Assembly (NCBI RefSeq): GCF_963678635.1
Contig: NC_087066.1
Location: 66,001,277 to 66,065,276 of the forward strand
Source: Symsagittifera roscoffensis
Taxonomy: Eukaryota; Xenacoelomorpha; Acoela; Convolutidae
Direction: 5' to 3'
DNA: 64,000 nucleotides
The position numbers and the translations under genes are program-made. Below the pieces are notes generated by a model, which worked only from the letters and a program-made list of their open reading frames with translations, did no database searches and was not told where the DNA came from. Below, one piece after another: positions 1 through 10,400 of the stretch. Every line of letters begins with the position of its first letter. Within the stretch, counting starts at the first letter, position 1.

Positions 1-524
1 TTGTGGATTCTTACGGAACCGCGCTGTCCAGCATCATTGAGACTCCTGTAGCCAAAATCTCAAGGACAGCTTGAGAAAACGAACTAATAGTTATTTCCGT
101 CGAACTAATACCGATTTTTTCCTATAGTATTTTCTGCTTGTAACCTCATTATTGACTGAAGCTGTGTCGTCTCAGTTTTGGATTATTAAATGAAATTTAT
201 GTGAGTGTGTGCTTATGTATTGGTGTATTTAGGAGTATTGTAAGGCTTTAAATGAAAGTAATTTTCAATTATTCGAATCGTATGGAATTAAACTGCACTA
301 ATTTTTCCGGCTTTTTCAGTGTTGCCTTCAAATTATCTTGTCATTTTTCTTTCTTTCGGACGGATACTTTCCTTTGCTATTTGCAAGCTTGAAATGCTGT
401 TTTAATGTTTGTGATATCGCAGTTGATGTGAAGCTCCGCTTCGCGTTAGTGTAATGAATATTTTAATTCCATTATTTTTTTTTCATTTTCAGTCCAAGTT
501 AACCACGTGTTTTAAGAGTAGTGA
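1..524. other. Gene-free stretch before the first repeat
   Basis: No exon or open frame with recognisable similarity is visible here. It probably lies in an upstream ETFB intron or in intergenic DNA. The only structured piece is a decayed copy of the GAAGCTCCGCTTCGC hairpin tail near 432-446, the same tail seen on several SINE-like repeats later in the window. Confidence 0.5.
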
Positions 525-1075
525 ACGTAGTGATTATTGTTTCGACTTTTGTAACGAAAGTAACAGAATAGTTGTGCTCGGGGTGGGTTTTTTTTTCTTC
601 AGACAAATTTCGAATTTTTAACCAGCCATTTTTGACGGAGTTTTTTCTACATCATTCAAAAGGTATTGTTGTCCTGAGCTTAAATTTGAAAAGATATTTG
701 ACTTGTGATCATTTTTCGTAAAGTAATGGGGGTTTAAAGATTGCCATTTTGTCCAATTTAGGACAAAACGCGCGACATTTTTCGCGCTATTAACGCGTAA
801 GCGAGATTTAATCCGTCTTTGAACTCGTTCCAAATTGGTTGAAGGAAGCTTATTTGCCTTAACTGATTTGTTACTAGGAGCGAAACTATCACTTTGTACT
901 TAATATGGCGTGTGGGGTGATATTTTTTATGAAAAACATCTGAAACTTTTTTTAAAAACATTTTAATTTAATTTTATTACATTTAATTTTTTCATGTTAT
1001 TACTGCTCCATAGACGTTATAAGGTAGTAGTCGGAACTATCAGGGCTTCGCCCTGATACGAGCAGTCTGTTCTGA
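525..1075 (+). repeat. F1 inverted-repeat element, copy 1
   Basis: A repeat of about 550 bp. It starts near CGACTTTTGTAACGAAAGTA, carries TGTGCTCGGGGTGGG, then a CGCGCGACATTTTTCGCGC-like short palindrome, and ends in the hairpin GGGCTTCGCCCTGATACGAG. The same order recurs at 57.09-57.63 kb (minus strand) and 58.28-58.83 kb (plus strand), with partial copies at 58.87 and 59.91 kb. No transposase frame is present, so it is a non-autonomous element. Small minus-strand open frames inside it recur with the repeat and are not genes. Confidence 0.7.
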
Positions 1076-1084
1076 TATAAATCT

Positions 1085-1560
1085 TAAAGATCTTTTTTGT
1101 GTTTTCAGAATAAAGTCATAAAATTTTTTCACGCTCAATTTTGGTTTTTCGTGGCCTGACTTTTGATTTCTTTTTAGTTTCACTTCATTTCTTTTGATAG
1201 AAAAGGCAAACGCGATAATCGAACAGCAAAAATTGAAGGGTCTCTAAAAATAGATTGAGTTCTAATTTCGAAAAAGAAATTTAATTATCATATTTCCCAG
1301 TGGAATAAATTTTTTACCTTTTGATCCAGTTTTCTCAAATTGTGTTAATTTTATCAAAAAAGCATCAGTCAGAAATTATTTAAGAAACTGAAAGGTTTAT
1401 GGGCATATTTTTTTCCCTCTAATTTGCGTTTTTTCTTTTTCTTTGACTTTTTGCGTTAAGTCAGCTGGCTATGATTCATTATGGAGTGCGGTTTATGATT
1501 GCTTTGAATTGATCTGAGTATCAAAAGGGTTTCGAGCGGATTTTTTAATCATGCGGTACT
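1085..1560 (+). repeat. F2 dispersed intronic repeat, copy 1
   Basis: Shares an ordered set of phrases with 6.42-6.77, 7.70-8.13, 17.45-17.96 and 18.06-18.31 kb. These are AGTTCAGTTCATTTC-like, AGGCAAAC..CGATAATCGA, CCAGTGGAATAAA and TTTTGATCCAGTTTTCTCA. Copies are diverged and lack coding capacity. The mechanism is unknown. Confidence 0.55.
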
Positions 1561-1614
1561 AGACATTTTCCTGTAAATAATTTCGCTCACAGAATTCGAA
1601 CTTGAAAATATTAC

Positions 1615-2960
1615 ACGTGTTTTTACAAGCAAAGCTTGTGTGATAGTATGAACCCTCTTTTTTCCAACCTAAGTCGCAAATATTGTTGCGACGCAAATAT
1701 TGTTGCGACAGAAAGTTTTCTTTTTGAAAGTGTTCATTTTGATCAATAATCAGCTATTAAGTACAGCCAAAGCTAAGAATATTAACACGGACTATTATAT
1801 TCCAAATATGGAAAAACTGTTAGTCATACAGATTTGGCATAAAGCTCAGTCAAAACTGTGCATCATTGTAACTAAATTAATGACTGAGCCTCGCGTTTAG
1901 TGTCAATAAATGAAGTGAAGACAATTATTTCGGTCGTTTTTTTTTCAGCAAAACTATTTTCTTGCGATTTCTGTGGGTAGCACAAGATTTACTGTTTAAT
2001 AAAAACAAACAAGTTACCGCGGTATAGCTGAGGTTGGCATCATCTGCGTTACATCTTAATTTAAAATACAATATATAATTACACTTGTGGATTTTAGTGA
2101 GCGTTAGTCTAATTGTACGACATTTTTTCTCTTAAGTAAGTCGCAATTTTTTTCTCTAACCTCAGTCGCAAAATAACCTAAGACGCAAAATAACCTAAGA
2201 CGCAAAATTTGGCACCTTTACAACTTTTTGATAGCATGTGCTTTGACATTCGAATAGTAAAAAGTTAACTCAGTTGATGCCTTTTTACATAAGCAAAGTT
2301 TGTGTGATAGTATGAACTCCCTTTTTTTCCGAAAATATCGTTTCGAAAATATTGTTGCGACGCAATTATTGTTGCGACAAAATTCGTCCTGAAAGTAATC
2401 TTTTTGATCAATGACCAGCTATTAAGTGCAGCTAATGCTAAGTATATTAAAACAGACTATTATTTTACAAATAGTACTTTAGCTTCTAGGTATCATGGAT
2501 CTGTAGCGTAGAGGTAAGGAAGGAGACCCGCAACAAAATAAGAGAGTTCGAACCTGGGCAGGGTCGGATGTTTTAATTAACTTTTTCCTGCGTCCGTTCG
2601 ATAAATGCGTCCGTAATAGCGCGAAAAATTTCGCGCGTTTTGTCCGTATTGGACAAAATGGCAATATTTAAACCCCCATTATTTTACGAAAAATGATCAC
2701 AACGTTTAAATGCGTCCCTACGATAAATTGAGGCATGTTAGTTAGTATTTTTTTTCTAATTGACTGGTACTGTTGATGCGTCATAATTGGCTTGCGTCAC
2801 TTAAGAAATTTTGTACTCTCAAAGGTTACTCATTCGGTTTTTTCTAGTAGCCTCATGGGTCATATTTTTGCTTGTGTATGCGAAGTGCAACTTCGGCTCT
2901 GTGTTTAACTTGCTTTATTAAGCACGACTCGTTTTTGTCGGAACTTCTCAAGCATCGCAC
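1615..2960 (+). repeat. F3 composite repeat with tRNA-like segment
   Basis: An AT-rich repeat containing GTTGCGACGCAAATATTGTT motifs, followed from about 2503 by a tRNA-like stretch. An A-box-like TAGCGTAGAGG and a B-box-like AGTTCGAACCTGG lie about 45 bp apart. It ends near 2878-2905 with a degenerate GCGAAGTGCAACTTCGGC hairpin. A second copy with the same order lies at 42.2-42.97 kb. Inside copy 1, about 120 bp of F1-like sequence (near 2585-2705) interrupts the SINE body and is absent from the other copy, so it looks like a nested insertion. Confidence 0.6.
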
Positions 2961-3826
2961 GACTCGTTTTCGCTCACAGAGATTTTGAACTTGATAACAT
3001 AACACGTGTTTTAACTTGCTTTTTAAGCACGACTCGTTTTTGTTGGAACGTTACTGGAACAGACTTTTTTGCGCATTTTAGCCGTTTCGATGTCAGTTCT
3101 TTTCGAAATATGTTTTATTTTGGTTGTAATTTTACCAACTCGATTTGATGTTTTTTTTTGCTTTGTTTTTGGTCGGAAATCGCTGAGCTAATCGCACAGC
3201 CACCATCCTTTGTTATTTTTAGGATCCATGTATTTGAATGAAATGGAATAATTATCGGAATATTTAATCCATGGAAAGCGTTACGTTTGAAACTGTTAAT
3301 TTGGTACGTTCCAGTGAGAATTCGGAGATAGCTATTTATTTCGCGTGTTTTTTTTTCACTTAAAATTTTTCATGCTCAAATTTGAAGTTTAAACTAATTT
3401 GCCAAATGGACGGCAAATAACGCTCTTCAATAACCAAGCTGCAAATGGGGAAAATCGTGAATGACATTTTTTTCAAAACTTGATTTAAATTTTCCGTATT
3501 TCCAGCAGAATAAAAAAATCCCATTGAAACAGTTTTCTCAATCAGGGTTTTTATCAAAATTGTGTCAATCGTCCAACTTTTTTTGTTACCCAAAGAGTTT
3601 TTATGAAATATATTTTTCTGTGAATCTAGAAGTTCGAAAATTTTAACAAGAAAATAAGTCATTTTTTGGTATCCTTGATCTCATTGTCTTTTTCCGGCTG
3701 TCTGTTGGCTTTGTTTTATTTTAATCCTAACTTAAATCCAAATCAGCTTCGCGAATTAATTTTTTTTTCTATCTAGATTTAGAAATTACTCTTTGGGTAT
3801 CTTGGTCTATCTGAATTTTTAAACAG
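2961..3826. other. Gene-free stretch upstream of the ETFB exon
   Basis: Contains three near-copies of TAAGCACGACTCGTTTTTG (about 2920-3050) and a diverged F2-like piece (about 3356-3660). No exon of ETFB other than the last one was found here. The preceding exon, which should encode the stretch before Arg-Tyr-Ala-Thr-Leu-Pro, is presumably outside the window. Confidence 0.45.
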
Positions 3827-4022
3827 GTATGCGACACTACCCAACATCATGAAAGCCAAGAAGAAACCGTTGACCAAATTATCTCCCGCTGACCTGGGAG
3901 TAGATATGACCCCCAGAATACAGGTGCTATCAGTGGAAGACCCCCCAGTTAGAGAAGCAGGCCAAACAGTACCCGATGTGAGCACCCTTGTTGAAAAACT
4001 AAAGGGAGCCGGGGTGATCTAA
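3827..4022 (+). CDS. ETFB: Electron transfer flavoprotein subunit beta, last exon (partial gene)
   Basis: The exon follows the acceptor AAACAG at 3821-3826 and encodes 64 residues plus TAA (4020-4022), entering in phase so that the first base completes the previous codon. It reads [13 protein letters not shown], then [18 protein letters not shown], then a C-terminus ending [11 protein letters not shown]. This matches the C-terminal region of animal ETFB. The protein is a mitochondrial matrix partner of the ETF alpha subunit; the heterodimer, carrying FAD, passes electrons from acyl-CoA dehydrogenases to ETF-QO. The [10 protein letters not shown] stretch is the known recognition loop that docks dehydrogenases, and its lysines are methylation targets in mammals. 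Upstream exons are not in the window. An internal ATG at 3849 is not the start. No AATAAA occurs before the septin start 402 bp downstream. Confidence 0.9.
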
Positions 4023-4424
4023 TTTCAAAGTGATGTCACTCTTTTCAGCTCAGTGGAAGTAAACAGAATTGCACAATTCATCATTTTACATGACGTGTTT
4101 TGCCGATCCACGCTTTTGATATATGGTTACATGAAGGTCGTCCATCATGTCATGACATAAGATGATAAATTGGTTTATAATTATTTTTCATTTTTCAATG
4201 AAAATGTGTCATTTTTAGTTTCTTCCATCTGAAGACTGATAGTGATATAATTTATCGCTCACTCTTTTGACCTGATCAGGATTTGTCTAGCATTGTTTAA
4301 TATTGCATATATTTGGTATAAAATAGAATTTAATGTTATTTTTGCTGAGCTTTTTTAATGTGCAGTTTGCTTGTTTTTTTTTGTGTTTTACATACATCAG
4401 CAATGAGCTTTTTCAGAGTGGGAA
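4023..4424 (+). other. ETFB-septin intergenic spacer
   Basis: This is a 402-bp AT-rich spacer between the ETFB stop and the septin ATG on the same strand. I see no AATAAA. A TATAAAA box-like run lies near 4317. A pyrimidine tract ending TTTTTCAG at 4409-4416 sits eight bases before the septin ATG at 4425. That acceptor could receive a 5' non-coding exon or a spliced leader. Which of the two cannot be told from sequence alone. Confidence 0.5.
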
Positions 4425-7400
4425 ATGGTTGCTGCTACCTCCACTGAAGCTCCGCCTGTAGCTAAACTGAATGGTCCAGTGGGATTTTTCTCTCTCCCAG
4501 ACAGGGCAGTGCAACATGTATTGTCAAAAGACTTCTACTTCAATGTTATGTGCATCGGTTAGCTTTTTTTTCTGTATCTGAGGTGTGATTCAATTGGAGA
4601 AGAAACGTATTAAGGTCGTGTAGGTTAGAGAATTTGTGCGCGCTGATATTGTTTTCTATTAGTTTAGTCGTTTGACTTAAGAAGCTTGCATTTCAAATCC
4701 ATTTTCTTGGAGATCTTGATTTCGAGCTTTCCTGATAACAGTGAAATGAGCGCGAGCACTTGCTTATTACATTTAATTTGCAAAATTGGTATAAACTGTA
4801 AGAATGAAGTTACTTAAGGTATAATGAAGTCACTCAGGTTCTAGTAATATCGGTTGTCGAAGTGATAACTGTTAAGATCTTTTTACCATATTAAAATAAA
4901 CGTTATCTTTTAAATTGTTGCTTAAATTCTCAAGTCACTGGGTGAGTTGATGGTGGCGATACCTTACAAGGCTATAAATGTGTATTCTTTTGTTCATAGG
5001 GGAGACTGGAATTGGGAAGACAACTCTGATGTCCACATTGTTCAACAGGGAATTGCCTCTCAAACCCAACAACCATTTTGAACAGTCAGTCTCCATCCAG
5101 GAGCACCAGGAAGGTGGGCAACATGTATTATCAAGCCAAGTGGCAAACTATTTACATAAATTCCTATTTGATAAAAACGCGTATTATGAAAATGTCTGGG
5201 ATCGTGTTTTTTTAGACGCTTTGAATTTTTTTTCTTCACTTTTTTCAAAAATTTAGTTTTTCTCAAAAACTACTCTACCGATATTTCAAAATAATGGTAC
5301 CAATGGGAAGTACGCCCACTCCCCTGTCTGTCTGCGTACTCTTTTAATCTCTTTTTACCTTACCCCGCTTTCTACAGCCTTCGAAAAAGTGTAAGGGTGG
5401 AATTTTTGACCCATATTTTTGGATTTTCTACATTTTGTCGAAAACAACCCTCCCAAATCTGAGATTTTTTGGTTCCAATGGATAAAGCAGGTTGTGGAAA
5501 GCTCCTATGCATTAGCGGCTACGCCCAAGTTTTTTTAGATAAAAAATTAGGCCCTTAAAAAAGTCATTTTTTCGATTTTTTGACCATTTTTTTGAAACTG
5601 TCTTTTCTCGAAAACACCCTCCCAAATCTGAGATTTTAGTTTCAATCGAAAGGAAGGATTGCGGAAAGCTCCTCTGCATCAGCGGTTACGCCCAATTTTT
5701 TTCCTACAAAAAGTTATGACCCTCGGAAGAGTCAAATTTTCGATTTTTTGACCGTTTTTTGAAACTTTGAGTTTTCTCGAAAACTACTCTCGCAAATCTG
5801 AGGTTTTGGTTTCAGTAGAAAGGATGTGTTGTGGGGAGCTCCCTTGTAGAAGCGGTTACGCTCAAATATTTTTTACAAAAAAGTTATGTCCCTTAGAAAA
5901 GTCAAATTTTCGCTTTTTGACCGTTTTTCGAATCTTTTTGACCTTTCTCGAAAACTACCCATCAAAATCTGAGATTGTGCGTTCAATGGAAAACACGGAT
6001 GGTGGGAATCTTCCCGGTTTTAGCGGCTTAGCCCATTTTTCACGAGAAAAATGATTACCCGCGGAAAAGTCATGCTTGTGACTTTTCGACCGTTTTTTCA
6101 AACTCTGACTTTTCTCGGAAACTACCCTATCTGACTATCAAAGTGACTTCGAGACTTCAACTATCGAAAAAGTGTTAGAAGCAGATTTGCAAGTCACCGC
6201 AAGTGGTGGAGAACAGTAGTTGTTCTATGGAAAATTAACTGCTTTTAACCATATATTTAACCCTCATTTTGGCTATTTTTTTCGGTCTCGGGTGGGGGTA
6301 TAGGTGCTCAAGAGGCTAAGGTCTCGGCCTTTTCGAAAAATTAAGCAGCTTTTTTGCGGAAAATTAAACCACTTTCAGTTATCTATTTAATCCTCTCTTC
6401 AGTCGAAGTGTGGATGAAGTTATCAACCTCGCATTAAGAGTCGATGAACGTAGTGTAGACTCTTTTATAGGTCGTGATAATTTTTTTCCAGGAAAAATCT
6501 TAAAATTTGTTCAGGCCCCAATCTACTTTTTCGCAATTTTACTTTTGTTTTCTTTTTAAGTTTAGTTCATTTCATTTGTTAAAAGAAAGGCAAACTCCAT
6601 TATCGGACAGCAAAGATCGAATTCTAGTTTTAAAAGTTTAATTGAGTTTTTAGATATCCCAGCGGAATAAAAACTTGATCCAGTTTTCACAAAAGAAGTC
6701 AGTTTTTCCTTTCTGTTTCTCTGCGTTAATTGACTCTTTTCCAATTGTCTGTTGGCTGTGTTTCAAAATGGCGATAGGTTGTGTAGGCCATCATGATCTG
6801 TCCGTGACCGTTGTTTGCGGTATGGATGGTATTTTAGCTTTCTGTCCTGAAAAACGCATCTAGATCATAACGGTTTAACAGCGGTGCTCTGCAATGAGCT
6901 GAGCGGCTCGAGTGTTGGTCATTTTCATTCTGGAAAAATGGTTTTAGTTTAATTAACATTTTTTAGTTGTGACAGAGGCGAATGTCAGAATGCACCTGAA
7001 GGTTATCGACACTTGTGGATATGGAGATCAGCTGAGCACGGAAACTAGGTAACACTATTGAATGCCGGATAGAAGCTAGGAAACAAGAATTAATTGTGAT
7101 GTGACCGACCGGTCTTGACGTGAATGTTTCATGCCTGTATCAAATCAAATACATTTGGTGTCTTAGAAACGAACAATTTTTCTGTTGCAACCTGATATGT
7201 TCATTTTAGTTGTTACAAAGTGTTACAGTTTACAGAAAAACAAAGAATTTTAGAATGTCAACAAAAAGGGTTCTAAGAACCAAAGTGTAAGTTCAATTTG
7301 AAGAAAGTGATTGACTTTACTTCAGCAATATTAAACAATCATTGCGAGCAAACTTTTAAGTTCCTTATTTTTGTTTAGCGGAACCGAAATTAAGCATGAG

Positions 7401-10400
7401 TATTATTTGTTGAATTGTTTAGTTTGGAATATATCCCTATTTCCGAATCTTTTATCCACATTAAATCATTGCTTAACAATCTAATCATTTTTTGTAGTTA
7501 CTGTGCAAAATCTAACCTTGATTAATGTACCCATGATTTGTCTGGAAATGCCGAGTACCACATTTGGCCTTGAAGTTACTGGTTATCAAAGAAAAACAAA
7601 ACCAAGTGTTGTTGCTGCCGCTTCTGGGGAAGTGCATCGTTTTTTTTTTCTGTTGGGTATCCTCTATAATGGGTTGACTCGTTTGTTCAGTAATTCTTGT
7701 TAAGGTTCGATGAACAAAGTTCAGACTCTTATGTAACGTCGTGATGAATTTTTTTCAGGAAAAGTTTTGCTCTATTTTTTTTGCAGAAGTGCATCATACA
7801 TTATTATATTTATGAATGCACTTGGGTATAAAAATTGCGCTCTCCAATTATGACGCGGAAATGGCGCAAAAATACGTGATCGATTTCTGGTTTCGAAAAT
7901 GAGTTTTAATTTTGAGATTTTCCAGCGGATAAAATTTGCCTATTGATCCAATTTTCTCAAATTGATTCAGTCTTATTACAAAATTGTCAATCATAAATTG
8001 TTCTAGAGAGAATTTTAAGGCCATAATTTTTTGCTTTGAGTTTCGAATATTTTAAATTCACAAACAACTCTTTTCTGTTTTTTTTTTTCTGATCACTTGC
8101 GTGCATTGACTCTTTTCCAACTGTCTGTTGGCTATTTTGTGAATATTTCAATTATGTTTTGGATGTTTTGTAATCCTCAGAAGTTTGTTGTAATTTCGTT
8201 TCGTCTAAGGCCCGCAATTGTGCCCCGAGTGTCTCGTCGTAGAAAGGGGATCGAGTTTCAGTTACTGGAACCTCCGGTGTTCCGATGGAATACCCAGCTG
8301 GCAAACGAGGTGGCGTTTTAATAGCAGTGATTTGGTGTCGAATTATTTTCGCTTTTCTGTATCAGTGAAACTCTTCACCAAGGTACAAGGAAGTGGTTAG
8401 CAGTCGAGGACATGAGCCTCAGTTGACTCGACGCTAACCGTTATTAGCAAAGTATATTGATGTACTTTAAAGATTCAGTACGAGGAAATTAAGTGCTTCG
8501 ATGCGACTGGACCACAGTGTAGAGTCCATTTTGCGTGCTGTTTATGTCTGTTTACTTGTTTGAATTGGCCATATCCTGAGATGTGTTGCAACGTTTGTTT
8601 GAAGGAGGTTCACCTTCGAGGGTGGAGTAACATGGTTTGGATTGAATTTGAAATATTTTTACATGGCATGGCTGTTCAAGTGGTAGCCCATGATTTACTG
8701 CGAGGAAAAGAGATTCATGTGGTGGGTTGGTGGAAAATTTGTTGTTGTGTGGGAGATGGCATGTTTTTGCTATTTTGGTACATCATTGACGGAAGGCTGC
8801 GTTTCGCAGTTAATAATTTTTGAGTGATATTGTACTGCAAGCATGTGACCATCCTGAAACAAACGGCTACTTCGAAAAACAGTTTGGTCGTTGCCTTGCA
8901 TGTTGCTAGCACAGTTTGGTTTCCCATCATATCCGATTTTTGGTTATGGTGCTGTTCCTGTCCCGTCAGATGGGGTCGGCAGCACCAGGCATTGTCGAAG
9001 TGCAGCTCTCCATAAAATACGGTCTTGCAGGTCAGTGTAGGTAAGGCGACGTTCCTTGATTAAATTTTTCACACAATCTAGCCAAAATTTTCTTGGTCTC
9101 CCACGCCTTTTGATTGGCGAGATCTTCATATCATTGGCCATTTTGATGCATGAAGCGCTCAACATGACCAAACCATCTGAGGCGTCTGCTCCGAAGGACG
9201 TTGATAATGTCCCGACGAGTAAAGTTTATCAAGAAGTGGACCTGGGTCATGCATACCGGGCTTAACAACGCAGATCCTACGGATCATTGCACGGTCATTT
9301 CGTTGGAGTCGTTGCAGATCTGATACGTTCGGACCCCAAGTTTCACTTCCGTGCAACATCGTTGATCGTACACAAGAAGACTACTTTTTTCCGCGAATTC
9401 TGAATGAGATGTGCTGCGAAGTTAGTATAGGGAGTAGTTTTCTGAATCTAAACCAGGCTGAGCAACATCTGGCATCAATTGCACTATCACAGCCCCCACC
9501 CGCACTGAGCATGTCACCCAGGTAGCAGAAAGTTGGCTCAACATCAATCATGTTCGAAGAGCAAACATATTTTGGGTTGGCTACCGGCCGGCTTGATATT
9601 CTTGTGAACCCACATCTTGCACTGAGAGCAAGCAATGGAGTTGCTTCCTATACTTTTACGACAGAAAGCATAAGGGTACTTTCCAGAGTCCTTGAGGAGA
9701 TCCAGGCTTATGCCTGAGATCAGGAAATTGTCTTTTTCATGTTGACTCGCAGACCTTTACTCTCCATGCCAGTTTTCCAGATCCTGAGTCTAGCGATGCA
9801 TTAATCAAGCGTATCTGCCACCTTGATTGAATCGCTGTGAGAAGACACCGACACTGACATGAGTTTTTCGCTGAACTGACCGTTTACTCGAACCCGACTC
9901 CCGGCATTACCGTACATTTTTGGCACCGATACTTCAAAGGGCCCTCCACAGTACCTGTCTGGGTACACAGTCAAAAGCTTTCTCGAAATCCACGAAAGCA
10001 CAGTAGAGAGGCCTGTTAGCACCAAAGTATTTTTTCTCGTAGCTGTCGAATGTTGAATATGGCGTCAGTGGTACCTCTGACAGGTACAAAGCCAAACTGC
10101 ATCTGGTCTATTTGCTCCATCCTACGAATGATTGGATTGAGTACTCGTTCTACCAGCTTCATGACTTGATCTGTGAATTTCAGTCCTCGATAGTTGCCAC
10201 GATTGAGGGCCTCTCCTTTGCCTTTGTGAAGATTCAGAATGTAGCTCTCCTCCCAGTCTGTGGGGTTAACACCATTTTTGAAAACAGCTTCAGTTAGTTG
10301 CCTCATCAGTTCGACGATAAGATCTCCAGTTGCCTTCAGCTTCTCAGCAACAATGCCAGACGGCCAACTTCATTTTGCTGAGGGCCATGACTATCATTTC

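Noticed and set aside
3849-4022. The short frame at 3849 as the start of the septin gene
   Set aside because: Its protein is the ETFB C-terminus and ends in its own stop; the septin starts at 4425.
4317-4323. TATAAAA as the septin promoter TATA box
   Set aside because: Common by chance in AT-rich DNA, and the adjoining acceptor suggests the mature 5' end is set by splicing.
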